DNA of 64,000 bases from Thalassia testudinum (GCA_037157565.1 JAZHRO010000054.1:19451501-19515500), one strand, 5' to 3'; shown: positions 35,404 through 47,600, numbered from the stretch's first letter. The notes: a model not told the origin generated them from the sequence alone. Translations and numbers: made by a program.

Positions 35404-35989
35404 CCATAAAGAAGATGTAGGGCGTGAAGCTTACCTCTCAGTCGTCTGGAACCTCCTCCAAACGTCTACGTCGTCTGGACGTTGATCTAGACGTCTGATT
35501 CTGGGAAAAACCTAGAACCAGAACCTGCCTTCGCCTTCTCGCGCCACGTGTGGCCGCGCCGCGCCCGCTCACCTTCTGCTCCAGCTGCAGTAGTGTCGGG
35601 GAGGACCTCCCTGATGTGCCCCTCCGCCTTGCGCGCACACCGACCAGCTTTAAACTCACCGGCCAGCTCCCACACGAGCTCGCAAGCCTTCTCTCCTTCT
35701 CACGACGCTCCTCCTCTCCGCCGCTCTCACTTGGCTGCACTCGCTGGAGGGTAGAGGAAGGGGTGGCTGGAAGTGGGGGGCGGTGTGAGGGAGAGGAGGG
35801 GGGTTATATAAGGGGTGGGGTTAGGGTTTGAGTCGGGCAAAAGGAGAGAGAAGGAGAAGAAAACGAGGGTCGCGTATTGTCTGCGCGCAGCATGTGGGCA
35901 GACGCGAGCTCGTACACGAAAATTTCAATTTCCAGACGTCTGACCCAAGTTCCAGACGTCTTAAAGGGCTCAAATAGCACGGGTCTTAA
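35404..35989 (+). mobile_element. Long LTR family 'T', 3' terminal piece (probable continuation of copy E)
   Basis: It contains gtcgtctggaacctcc, agacgtctgattctggg, a GC/CT-rich stretch and the family terminus CAGACGTCTTAAAGGGCTCAAATAGCACGGGTCTTAACA. Its end matches the end of copy F at 37441. Confidence 0.6.
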
Positions 35990-37441
35990 CATTCATCATA
36001 TTATTCCAATCCAGGTTTCATCATTCACAATTCAGTTCTCATTTATACACATGCAGCTCGTATTTTCACAATTTAACACATGCAACAAGTGATATCACAC
36101 GTAACTGTTTAGTTATCTCTGGCAGCTCATATTCCAACAGGCAACTCGGATTTATTTATAGGCAGTGGTTAACAATTCAGCTCATTCATATTTATATGCA
36201 ATTTCAATTACGCAAATAATTTGTTCAACCATTTCTTGTCCTAGGGTTTATGCCACAACTTAGGTTTCCAATTGTCTAATTTTCATAGATGCATTCATAT
36301 TAATAAGTATAACAGGGGTGGAGTATTGCAGGCCCACGTGCCTTTACAAGCCTCAGACACGCAACAGGTCGAAATCCTATACCAAGGAACACATCACAAT
36401 GGAAGGTTCAGAACAGTGTATAAAGGTTTCTAATACGTAGAGGAATTCACAAGGAAACTACAGATACTTCGTTTGCATAAAATGGATCCCGATCGGACCT
36501 TAAACGGGTTAAAAACGTGTCTGCAGACCCAAATCAGACGTTTGGAAATAAGTCCAGATGTCTTAAAAGTCACAGAGACTCACCTCGAGTTCCTGTAGTG
36601 ACCTCAGACTTCTAGGACTTCCCCGCGACCGTCTGAAAACAGCTCCAGACGTCTGACCAGTCCGCCGGTCATCTGGAAATGCCTTCGGTCGTCTGGTAAG
36701 TTGTCCAGACGTCCGAAAGTGCGTGGAAGGGCGTTCCGCGTACCTTCCCAAAGCTACTCCTGCGCACGATAGAGCAGCAACCCACTTTAGCCCAAACAGA
36801 ATCATCTGCAGTGCGGCTTGCATGGCCATAACCGCGAGGAAGACATACCTTCACAATACAAACGCTTTCAGACATCTGGTGTCGACGCCAGACATTTAGT
36901 TGGTCGTCCGGAAGACACTCCAGATGTCTGATACTGGAAAAATTTCAGTATCAAACCGTGCTTTTGCGCTTCTTGCTACGCTCCGCAGTGGCTCCTTTCG
37001 CTTCGCTGTAGCCCCAACTGCTGCAGAAGGTTGGGGACAACGCTCCAACGGCTTCCTCCTCCTGCACGCGCCGCGGTGGCCGTGCGAGCTTTCGACGAGC
37101 TTCCGCGAAGCTCTCGACCTTGGCCTCCTCCTTCTCACACACCCTCCTCACTCTCACTCTCTCTCTCGTACGCCCTTGCTCACGGCGGTGGAGTGGGGGT
37201 GTGGTGGTAGTGGTGGAGTGGAGAGGAGAGGAAGGGGGTGGCCTTTTATGAGGTCAGGTTAGGGTTCTGCAGGGGGAGGGAGGAGGAAAGGGAAAGAGAG
37301 AAATGAGTTCTGCATGCCGCCTGCGCGCAGAACGCAGAAGGCGTACAAAAAATTTAATTTCCAGATGTCTGGACAGACGTTTGATTGACACTCAAGATGT
37401 TTTAAAACGCTAAAAACAGGACGGGTCTTTACAACTGCCCC
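35990..37441 (+). mobile_element. Long LTR family 'T', copy F, 3' half with terminus
   Basis: It starts in mid-LTR (ccaggtttcatcattc, atacacatgcagctcg, as in copy C near 28030-28160). It runs through AGACGTCTGG palindromes (36535-36925) and a CT-rich then G-rich segment, ending AAACAGGACGGGTCTTTACA. Together with copies B and C it defines the family LTR at roughly 2.5-3 kb. Confidence 0.6.
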
Positions 37442-38640
37442 CTTCCAACCTTTCTCGTGCCTAAGCCACCCATAAAGAAGGCATCGAGGAGGGAGTTACG
37501 TAAGACAATGCGACAAGACCATCGACAAAAGGTGAGGAAGGGGGTGAAGGTCATGACTCAAGAGGAAGGTGGAGGCAGCCTGGGAGAGGCCACAAGGATG
37601 TGGGAAGGGATGGAGGCATGGAGGTGTGAGGCGAAGGAGGGAGAGTAGGCCAGAGGTGGAGGTAGTGATCTAGAGAGCAAGGTGGAGGGTAAAATGGGGG
37701 AGAGGGCAAAGGGAGGAGAGGTTGATGAGGAGAGGGAAAAGGGAGGAGAGGTTGACAAGGTGGAAGGTGACGAGACATGTAGGAGAGGTTGTAGTCTTGT
37801 TGCCATTGTGAAAAATGAGGAGGGAGTAGAGGAGGGGGGAGGAAGGAGGGACATGGAGACAAAATAAAAGTTTTCCCGTTAAGAAATATAAAATTTCATA
37901 TATTTGGATTCATCACTATTAACTTTAATTGTGTTAATTAATAAATTCGTAATTGTGAAAGTGATGTCATATTTTCCACAGCATTTAAAGTACTATTGGA
38001 AAATGGGTGGGAAGAGAGTAATTTTCAATTCTTTCAGTTGCATATGTGTAAAAATCTCAAAAAATAAAGAAGAAAATAAAGGAATTTTTAGATCAATGCC
38101 CCAAACAATCTTTTTAATTACATTTGTATACCTATATGCTTCGTTATTACATTTATACTCCTAGAAACTTACATCTGATAGTAATTACATCTCTAGTTAA
38201 CTCTTTATTAGATATAAGGAAATATTCTCATGTATATTCTCTAACAACTATCAAAGTTAATAACATAAAATTTAAAAATTATATTAATATCCTTATTTGT
38301 GTCCCTCTCCACATTTTTTTTTTTCCTCTACTCTAGTCTCCTAGTATCCTCTCCACTTCTTACACCTCAAGCTTAGATCGCGTCTCCTCATTGTAGGCCA
38401 CAAGAGTAGCCACAATGTCTAGATCCTTAGCAAAGGCAACCCCTCCTCCCTCCTCTAGAGCTAGTTGTTGCCCCTCCTCCTCCCTCCTCCCACCAACCAT
38501 CTTCGCTCCCCGCTCCTCCCTCCATCATAGCCACCGCCTTCTCCTCCTTTGCGGTGGTTGCCCCTCCTCTCCTCGCCATATCCTCCCTTCTTGGAGAAGT
38601 TAAGAACAATTCAGAAGGCATGATATAAAAATCTAAAATA
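37442..38640. repeat. Inverted-repeat-like element with AT core and C/T- or G/A-rich arms
   Basis: The left arm (37450-37960) is G/A-rich then AT-rich (agttaatagtgatg on the minus strand). The right arm (about 38230-38600) reads caaagttaataacataaaattt and then turns C/T-rich (gtccctctccac, cctctactctagtctcc). The arms mirror each other around about 38090 and resemble 25180-25600. The long open frames in both strands are purine- or pyrimidine-tract translations. It could be a decayed MULE-type or foldback element. Confidence 0.4.
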
Positions 38641-40180
38641 TTTTAATTAATTAGGATGGGGAGTTTTATATTAAATACGGTTAACCTCACATACATTAAA
38701 TGTAACGAGAGGGGCATATATTCATAATGGTACAAGCTTTAGAGATGGTAGATAGAGCCATAAGAAAAGAATAAAAAAATGAATCAAATAAAAAAAAAAT
38801 TCGAAAATATAAAAGTTGATGTATAATGGTGTGAATATAATTTTTATTTGGTATATATATATTTTTTATATAAAAAATATATTAACATATGGTAGGATTC
38901 ACCAATGTTTAAATCAATAATAAATCACTTTTGTACGGATACAAATTATTTAAATCACCTTTGAAACTATCTTGCCTAGATTCAAAATTATTTTACATTG
39001 GTGCAATCTTACTTTACACTGGTGTAAAATAACTTTTCACCTTTAAAATATTTTTGCACTAGTGTAAAGTAAGATTACACCAGTACAATTTTACTTTGAA
39101 TTACTTTTTATCGGTGAAATCTTATTTTGCAAAGGTGAAAAATTAAATTCCATATGTTTCTTCACTTATGACAAAAGATTTTATACTTAAAAGGTGATTT
39201 TTCCACCTTAGGGTTTAGAGTTTAGTTTTTAGTGTCCTAAATCTTAAACCTTAAAGTGAAAAATCACATTTTAAATGAAAAATTACTTATCATACACGAA
39301 ATCACTTTCCATAAACCTAAACTTTAAACCCTAAATTTTAAACCCATAAGTCAAAATCATCATTTTGCACGGGTACAAAATTACTTTGCACAGGTGAAAT
39401 CACCTTTAGAATAATTTTGCACTGATACAAAATGAGATTTCATCGGTGTAAAGACATCTAGAATAATTTATCACGGATGTAAAATCACTTAGAATAATTT
39501 ATCACCGATACAAATAGTTTATCACTGATGCAAAGTTATTTATCAACTCTACATTTTAAATTAAAATGATGTGGTAATTTTTTTAAATGTGGTAGGATCT
39601 ATCGCTTAACAAACTTTACGTTCTTTTATTTTTTTACATTAAATATCAATTATCAAATAGGTCAACATTTTGAACGCTATGTGAAGTACAAAAATAATAC
39701 TCACAAATTTCTTTACGTCACTTTTTACGTCAATACCTACATTTCCTTACTTTTTAACATAAAAAAATTTGATTTTTGAAAATTTTTATAAATTAACTAT
39801 GGTTTGGTTATGATCTTTTAATTAGAATCTAATCGTGATTTATAAAGAAAGTGTATAGGTGATCTGCACATAAATTATGTGAAGGTACCGTAATATCTTT
39901 CACCATAAGTAATATTTTAGATTAAAAATTTGAAAATTGAGATCATTTTATATTAATATGTTATACATTAAATTTAAATCCAATATGACTTCTATTTTAT
40001 GATATTTTGATCATAAAAAATGAACTTTCTTTGATATATATAGTAGTAATATCATATTGACTTTAAATTTGATATATAATATATTTATATATAATGATTT
40101 AAATTTTTAAATTGAATATTATTGCACCTACAAGTTACATGAACCCTATCAACCATAAGTAATATATATATATATTTGTT
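38641..40180. other. AT-rich region upstream of the BAP31-like gene
   Basis: No coding sequence. Between 38980 and 39540 the word caccggtgtaaaat and its inverse attttacaccagtg recur many times in both orientations, mixed with telomere-like aaaccctaaa words (39200-39340). A TA run lies at 40162-40178. Confidence 0.5.
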
Positions 40181-40439
40181 TCCATGAGCTTACATCGCGC
40201 AACTCCCAACTCTTCTCAATTCACAAACACCTATTTTTCGAGTTTTTTTCCCCTCTCCAGTCTACCCCGTCCCTCTCATCTCTCTCGACGTGGCCGTTCT
40301 CCTCGGCAGACAAAGTCCCTTCTCCCATTCCTCCATCTCCACTCGTCCACCCCAACTCCCCACCTCTCCTTCGATCTCCCTCCCCCGATCTAACCCCGCC
40401 CTCCGATTTCCCCCAACAGCACACCTCGATCGAACCGCG

Positions 40440-40835
40440 ATGGCGTTGGAATGGGTGGTGCTTGGGTACGTGGCGGGCGCGGAGGCCGTGATGATCCTCA
40501 TGCTGACCCTCCCGGGCCTCGGGGGCCTCCGCAGGGGTCTGGTGGCCGTCACCCGCAGCGCGCTGAAGCCCCTCCTGGCCGTGGTGCCCTTCTGCCTGTT
40601 CCTCCTGATGGACATCTACTGGAAGTACGAGACGCGGCCGACGTGCTCCGAGGAGCAGTCGTGCACCCCCTCGGAGCATTTAAGGCACCAGAAGTCCATC
40701 ATGAAGAGCCAGAGGAACGCCATCCTCATCGTGGCCGCACTCGTCCTCTACTGGCTCCTCTTCTCCGTCACCAACCTCCTTGTCCGCCTCCAAACCCTCA
40801 CCGCCCGCCTCGATAAGCTCAAGAACCAGGACTAG
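40440..40835 (+). CDS. BAP31-like ER membrane protein (short plant form), single exon
   Basis: BAP31-family proteins are ER membrane proteins linked to export or quality control of membrane cargo; the short plant forms are poorly characterised. The product is 131 residues with three predicted membrane helices (about 5-26, 44-61 and 94-116). Between helices 2 and 3 is the very conserved loop DIYWKYETRPTC followed by TPSEHLRHQKSIMKSQRNA. A short leucine-heptad tail ends in KLKNQD. The ATG at 40440 matches the family N-terminus (MALEWVVLGY); the frame stays open upstream to 40290, but that part is C-rich leader. The C-terminal coiled coil and dilysine tail of animal BAP31 are missing, as in short plant homologues. 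Codons are GC-rich, like the PDLP exon. A TA-rich tract lies about 260 bases upstream, and no TATA box is certain. Confidence 0.9.
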   Translation: MALEWVVLGYVAGAEAVMILMLTLPGLGGLRRGLVAVTRSALKPLLAVVPFCLFLLMDIYWKYETRPTCSEEQSCTPSEHLRHQKSIMKSQRNAILIVAALVLYWLLFSVTNLLVRLQTLTARLDKLKNQD

Positions 40836-41060
40836 GCATGATCGTAACCAACACTCCCCCATTTCTCCCCGACTGTTTCGGTCGTTGTGTTTCTCTTTTC
40901 CTTTCCTTTTTAGATGATCGGGATTTTGAGCCGTTTCGGTTTCCGATTCCTTTGAGGTTGGTTGTGGAGATCGTGATGATCTGTTTTTGTTGTATGTGGA
41001 TGTTTAGATACCCCTTGTGAGAAGTGCCTTTTTTTTCTTTTTTTCTTTTTTCTTCTGTTC
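40836..41060 (+). other. Probable 3' UTR of the BAP31-like gene
   Basis: T-rich sequence after the TAG, with tttttttctttttttc near 41030. No clear AATAAA was found, which is usual for plants. Confidence 0.35.
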
Positions 41061-44000
41061 TTCTTGCTTGCTATTGCTGTGTTATCTGATATGGGAGAGT
41101 TCGTTTTGGCTGCTGGCCGGTGCTCGACTTATGTGACTCTATTGGTCTCTGGATTTGATATGGACATGCAATGAAATTTAGGGATAGGTCGCCTTTGGAA
41201 GGGAAGCATGGAGTTTCGACTTTCCTCGTCTAGCGGGAATGTGGGGGATATTGCTATCTATATGTTTGAATAGAGGAAGAATCATGCCATCGTGATTTGT
41301 GTTTCACACGTGCATCATACAAAGTGAACTTTTGGGGTTTAAATCTTTTCGGAATGCGTAACAAACTCGCCCACGCACAGGTTCTTACATGCGCGGCCCT
41401 TGGCCAGTTGATGTGGGCATGAAGGAGGAGGAATGGTATGCACCCATACACACACGCACCTCATCTGACATGGGCCTAGAGGCACAAAGGAGGTGCCAGG
41501 GGGGAAGAATAATGGGGCAGCTTCTTGTGGTTGGTATATGTTCTAGCAATGGAGTGTCTGCTGTCGTTTCATGGCGAAATGCGGGAGATGGTGGGTTAGG
41601 TGATGGGTGGAGGAAGGTATAGGTTGTGATGGAAAGGATGGTGGGAGAGGGAGAGGAGGAGAGCGTTGAAGAGGATGTTAAGTTCTTTAAACAGTTCGTA
41701 GGTTATGGGAAAAGGAAAGAGATGAAAGGGTGTAGCACTGCCATACTGATGCTATATTGTTGATGCTACAGGATGCACAACACCACAACATTGCAACACT
41801 AATCCAGAACACTACGACATTAATAGTCTCAGCTAGGGTGGAGAATTGGACTGTACTGGCAGCCAATCCCCAGACCAATCTAAGTCCATCATTACTTTGG
41901 GTTGTGCTTTGAGTTCAATGTAGGCTTGGATAAGTTATTGGGGCTAGACCTGAGCTAAAATAGGCGTGAACCCAAAAGCCTAGAAACCTCTCAAAGTTAG
42001 GCTTGGAATTGAGGCCTAAGGCCTAACCTGTGGTTTGCATTTATGGTGTCTATATTATTATTTGGATCAATGGTCACTATGTGTAATTTAAAAGCCTCTA
42101 TGTTTTACATGTTCTTGCAAAAGCATGGGAGAACTTGTATTTGATTAATTTGGAATTTTGTTAGAATGACCATTTAAGTCTTTGGATTTTTTTTTTTATT
42201 GTGTAGAAAATCTGAAAAAAGGAAACATTATTATAATTCCTCTTTTTTTGGAGGATTAGGATATTGATGTGGAGCTTGTATTGTAGTTATGTTAACTTTG
42301 ATATTGTAGAAGAGGCACCAAATATTTGTGTTATAAAGTTCGAAGAGCCACTTGGGGCCTTTGTTCTTGGCCAAGAAAATAAGTGTTATATCACGTGCTT
42401 GAAGAGATTTTGTACTGAAACTATTAAAAGAAATAGTACTATAATAAATGTGAGCTGGCTCAACCCATTTATTTTGGGTTAAGCTTGGGCTTAGTCAAGA
42501 AAAAGAAAATTTAGTTGCCTTGGCCCAGCCAAAAGTTCATGTACATTGCTGAGCTTGGACCTAAGCCTATCATGGTCCATAAGACCCATCTTAATGCTAC
42601 ACTTTGCTCTCGGCATAGATGTTATAGCATTGATGCTACATAATACAGATGTCATGGTACATATGTACAAAACGCCCCAATGTTAGTATGGGTGGGAAGG
42701 TGGAGATATACATGTAGGAATGTATGCTTGGATGAGTTCGACTCCATTTCCCCCCTTTTTTCGAAATATAGCTAGAGGATAATCTAAGGTGATTTGGGCA
42801 TTCAGAGATGGTCTGAACGTTTCTTCATATGTGTGAAAAATTTGACAGTGGGCTTTACAAGAGATATGAGATGTGATTAGAGAGTTGTTGGAAGGAAACT
42901 ATTACAAAGGAAATCACTGCAAATGAGCTGGAAAATAGCTGTAATTCCTACGAGGTACTTTAAAAGTAAAGAGGGCAAGAATCCACTTAGCGTTTCTGAG
43001 TTCCTATGGAACATTCTTCCTTTTTTTTGTTCAGCCTACTGCATTAGGGGAATTGGGGTTGGTTGATTTTCTAATAATTTAAGCAACCAAACTGTTGAAG
43101 TGCTATGTAATACTTGGTGATTCCCCGTGCCCTAGCCTCACATATGATCCATGCTTAGGTGGGGTATAGCTTTGGGGATTAGTTCATGCTTATGACATAA
43201 GTGGGCTTGTTTTCTTCATGGAAAAGAATATCAATATATAAATTTTCTCCGACTGGCCTTCATGTTGAGACTCATCAGGATCACTCTTCAGTATCTAGAA
43301 GAAGGGAAAGTTGATTTCTTTAGTTAGTTTGGATCTTTGTCCAAAAAGTTGCCATAGTCAGCTGAGTGTGCATACACATGTACATGCACTGATTAAACAA
43401 ATTGTTATGCAGTCTACTAACTCCTGCCCTTGTCATCTTGTGTTAAACACATCTCTTATTGCCATGAGAATTTGCTGGATGGTAATACATGTAATGTGTC
43501 CTTTTTAGCCTGATTATCTCTACTCTATTTGCCCCAGCTTCCCAGGGTCATTAAAGAGGTTAATTGAGTGAAAGGGAAGTTCACAGTAGTGATTATGTAG
43601 GGGAATAAGTGAATATACTGCAGGTTCTAGAAAAACAACAAATTGGGAACTATACACATCAGCACATCCATCTACTTGAAAACCACAAAAAAGAATGGGC
43701 CCAGCTCAAACAACTGCAAATCAGCCACAGCTCAACCACCCTACCTAGTCCTCACTTATTATGTTAGCCATTGTATTCTTCAAAATATTTCACATCGTCA
43801 AATAAAAGAGTTAGGGTGAACTTTCTTTCCAAAAGAAAGGAGAGTTAGGGTGAACTTATTACCATTTCTTAAATATGCATGGATGTTGCTAAGCCACCAA
43901 TTCTTAAATATGTGTGAATGGTGCTAACCCACCTTCCCCTCTGATTTTTTTCAATTAGACAGATGTCTGAAGTTGCCCTAACAGAGTTTTTTTGGTTAAT

Positions 44001-44560
44001 AAAAAATGCCTCTTGGGTTAGGATCTATTAAAACATTTGTTAATACTGGCAAAGCCACTAGGAAATAGTCTTTTATGCCCTGTAGTTGTACTGTGTGTGT
44101 GTGTTTTCTATTGTTATAGTGATCACAAGCGATAATGAGCCTTTAGTCATTGTTGATCGATCTCGTCTAATGGCTTAGGGTCTCCCAGACGAAGGTGCTG
44201 ACCTTCAAGGCCCATAGCCGTGTCCTAACCAATGCTGCCGCTGCTGTCTCTTTCCCTGGCAGCCATTTTGCCATTGTTGGTAAGCTCAGGGCAAGGGGGT
44301 TGGAAAGAGGGGGTGGGTGGATAGGGAGGAGGGTGCTGTAGGGAGGAGACTGTGGAGTGGAGGAGGGTGGGAGAGAGAGGTGGGTTGGGGGTTTTTCGTT
44401 TTTAGTTTTAATCATGTGTGAGCCCTTAGATGGGATTCAAAATAATGAATCCATCGTAGGTTAGCTAATCCAATCTATAACTTAAAACAATGGAGGAATG
44501 TGTTGTAGGTGCATATGTGGGAATACAAAGATTGTAGGGGTAATATATTTAATTGCAAAT
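41061..44560. other. Intergenic, no gene recognised
   Basis: Open frames are short and uninformative. Two patches (41730-41830 and 42590-42690) are rich in gatgctac/gatgctat words similar to 4140-4860. A short (TG)n lies at 44092-44105. A purine-rich low-complexity tract lies at 44290-44390. Confidence 0.45.
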
Positions 44561-44565
44561 TATTG

Positions 44566-44716
44566 AGTTGGAAGAAATGAGACAAATTCTCTTTTAGAAA
44601 CCCTAATTCTCATTATATAGAGGATTAGAAAGGGAAAATTACGTCTGAAATCTTCATAAAACTAATGAAGAAAAGATAAACAATAATATAGAATAGAAAG
44701 TATGCTAATCTCAACA
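44566..44716 (-). repeat. 3' LTR of the Copia element
   Basis: Minus-strand reading starts TGTTGAGATTAGCATAC and ends CCAACT. It pairs with the copy at 62072-62223. Confidence 0.75.
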
Positions 44717-45504
44717 CTTCCTCTCAAGCTAGAGTATAGATGTCCATCATGTTCAACTTAGAACAACATCTATCAAAAGAAGTGGAACAACATCTATCAA
44801 GAGAAGACTTTGGGAGAGCCTTGGTGAAGATGTTCATCATCTGATCCTCAGAAGAAGCATGGGTGATTCTAATAGGTCTCTTTTGAATGAAATCTTTGGT
44901 ATAATGGCAATCCATTTGCACATATTTTGTTTGTTCATGAAACATTAGATTATTGGCAATGAAGGTTGCTGTCTTGTTGTTACATCGCATCTTCATGGGG
45001 GAGTTGATAGAAATGTGTAGATTACTCAACACAGAACGTATCTACATCGTCTTTCCCGTAGTTTGAGTCATGGACTGATATTCTGACTTAGCACTCGACC
45101 TAGAGACAGCTCCTTGCTTCTTGCTTTTTAAGTCACAAGATTTTCTGCTACATAAGCATATAAGCATGTTGTATACTTTTTATCCTCAAAACACCCTGCA
45201 TAATCTGCATCTGTGTATGCTACAATGTTGCAAGATGTGCTTTTTGTGAATAAGAGCCCCTTTCTGGTGTAGACTTCACATACTCGAGTACTATTATAGC
45301 TGCATCCCAATACACTTTAGTTGGCTTGTGCATGAATTGACTGAGCTTTTCAACAGTCGAAGAGATATCAGGATGAGTGATAGTCAAATATAAAAGCTTT
45401 CCCAACAAGGCCCTAAAATAGAAAGTGTTAATTGGAGTTGCACTCTCATCATATAGATGGACCTTTAGATCCATAGGAATATACATAGGTTTTGCCCCCA
45501 ACAT
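44717..45504 (-). pseudogene. Copia reverse transcriptase end and RNase H, degraded
   Basis: 45504-45220 encodes MLGAKPMYIPMDLKVHLYDE and ALLGKLLYLTITHPDISSTV, the conserved block between reverse transcriptase and RNase H. 45310-45128 encodes STSCNIVAYTDADYAGC with the RNase H aspartates. 45032-44724 encodes KTATFIANNLMFHEQTKYVQ, then IFTKALPKSS, the C-terminal end of Copia pol. The three pieces lie in different frames. Confidence 0.85.
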
Positions 45505-46656
45505 ACTAGTTTCCTACAACAAGTCCATCATATTTCCTTTGGGTTAAAACAATACCTCATTTTTTTCAAGCAACTTTGATCCTAAGAAAATATTGAAAAG
45601 GAGTTGGAAATTCCTTAGGCATCATCCCTAGTAAGGATCACCAGGGAATGATTGGTGATCACCATAAACAAGCATCACCATATCATTACATAAACAAGCA
45701 TCACCATAATCCCTCGAAAAGTCTATCGCACAAACAAGGAATGATTGGTTGAGGACCTGTGGAATCCAATGGTCTCAACATCCCTAGGGAGCTTTTGGAA
45801 CCAAGTTCGGGGACTCTGCTTAAGCTTATATATTGCCTTAATCTACATACCTTGTAACACTCATGTAGATCCTCATATCAATGTGGTTGTTGCATATAAA
45901 CTATCTCCTGTAAATCTACATACAGAAAGACATTCTTCACATCTAGCTGATGTAGAGGCTAGTTATGTTGTAGTGCTACAGATATGAGAATGCAGACTGT
46001 AGGAAGTCATGCAATACGAGAGAATGTATCAAAAAAATCTACACTATAAGTTTGAATGAAGCCCTTCGCTACAAGCCTGGCTTTGTATCATGTAGTTGAT
46101 CCATTTGGGTTATACTTTACAGTGAAAACCCATTTAGACCCTATTATTGTGACGTTAGATGGTGGGTTAGTAAGCTTGTAGGTACCATGGGGTGTAAGAG
46201 GCTATCTCTATTATGGATCTAGTAAGGCCTGATAATGAGATGTAGTGTTGCAAATAGTGATAGAGAGAACTACCTAAAAGAGGGCTTTAGGCATGTTATA
46301 GAGACATGTTTGGAAATGTGATGTGTGGTGAAAGTACGATGTGCCTTTCATAGAGCTATCCACGGGACATAAGAGCAGACATTTCCTTCATAGGTTGTCT
46401 CTATTATGGATCTAATAAGGCCTGATAATGAGATGTAGCATTGCAAATAGTGACATAGAGAACTACCTAAAAGAGGGTAGAGACATGTTTGGAAATGTGA
46501 TGTGCAGTGAAAGTACGATGTGGCTTTCATAAAGTTATTGTCCAATCCTAGTTTGTTGTAGCATTATGACTATCATTGACACTTATTTGCTCATCTGCAG
46601 CTGAAGTATCTCTCCCTTGGGTATCAGACCTGTCATTCACCAACACATCATTCGTG
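45505..46656 (-). pseudogene. Copia reverse transcriptase, N-terminal and middle part, degraded
   Basis: Around 46140-46070 the minus strand gives SKWVFTVKYNPNGST and YKARLVAKG, the start of Copia reverse transcriptase, with an in-frame stop between them. A tandem duplication of about 193 bp (46206 and 46399, both starting ctctattatggatct) lies upstream. The frame is destroyed throughout. Confidence 0.7.
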
Positions 46657-46933
46657 CCATCTGTTTACACAACACTTGATCAGGGTTTTAAATGATAAAT
46701 GAGGTTGCGTCGTAGTATAGGGGATCAAGCATTGAAAACAAATGAGAATTTTATTACTCGAAAACCTAAGTATCCGAGGTAAACACATGGAGCAAATGGA
46801 ATTTATTCACTGATCTCAATAATGTAATTTGAACACTTAAATCTACTTAAAATCTAATTCAGAATAAAATGTAGGAGTTTATGAGTTATAAAATGTAGCA
46901 AAAATAGAGATTAAATCAAATGCAAAAATAGTT

Positions 46934-47600
46934 GATTCTTCTTCTTTGGATCTTCTCCTCTCTCTTTTCTTCTCCTCTGCCTTGGCTCTCTTCTTCCTTC
47001 TTTCTTCTTTGCGGCTCCTCTCTTTGCTTTAGCCTTGCCTTTCTTCTTCTTCTTCTTCTGTTCCTCTGTCTTAGCCTTGTCTTTCGCTGCCTTTCTTCTC
47101 TCTTTAGCCTTGACTCTTCTTTCTCTGACTTTGCCTTTCTCCTTCTTCTTCCTCTACGGTCTTCTTCCTTGGCTTTCTTCTTCAGCTACACCTCGTCATT
47201 TCCTTCTTGGCTTCAGCCTTCTCTTCCTTCTCCTCCCTGCCTTAGCTTCTCAGCTTCAGCTACGCCCTCTCTTGCTACAGTGCCTTCTTTTTCCTTCCTT
47301 GTCTTCTTCTTCTTATGTTCTTTAGCATTCTTTCTTCTTGCCTTGCCTTCTCTCTGGCTTAGCCATGCTTCTCTTCTTCAGCTTCTTCCTTAGCTCTTTC
47401 TCTGCGGCTACAATGCTTTCCCTTTCCTTCCTTGTCTTCCTCAGCTTCTGCTTCCAAGTCCTTCCTTTAGCCCTATGCTTTCCTTAGCTGCTCCTGCCTT
47501 CAGCTTCCTTCCTTGCTTGCCTTGGCTGCGCCTTGCCTTAGCTCTTCTTCCTTCTCCCTCTTTCTCTTCGGCTGCGCCTTCCTCTTCCTTTCTTCTTTTC
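46934..47600 (-). repeat. Pyrimidine/purine-strand-biased array in the LTR
   Basis: Irregular repeats of words such as cttcttcttcc and ttagccttg. On the element's sense strand this is a long GAAG-rich purine tract, downstream of the TATA box. Open frames in it (for example a 153-codon plus-strand frame from 46932) are low-complexity and not genes. Confidence 0.75.

Noticed and set aside
37457..37867. Purine-rich plus-strand and P/S-rich minus-strand frames near 37.5-37.9 kb
   Set aside because: They arise from a purine tract in a repeat arm; no domain and no conserved start.
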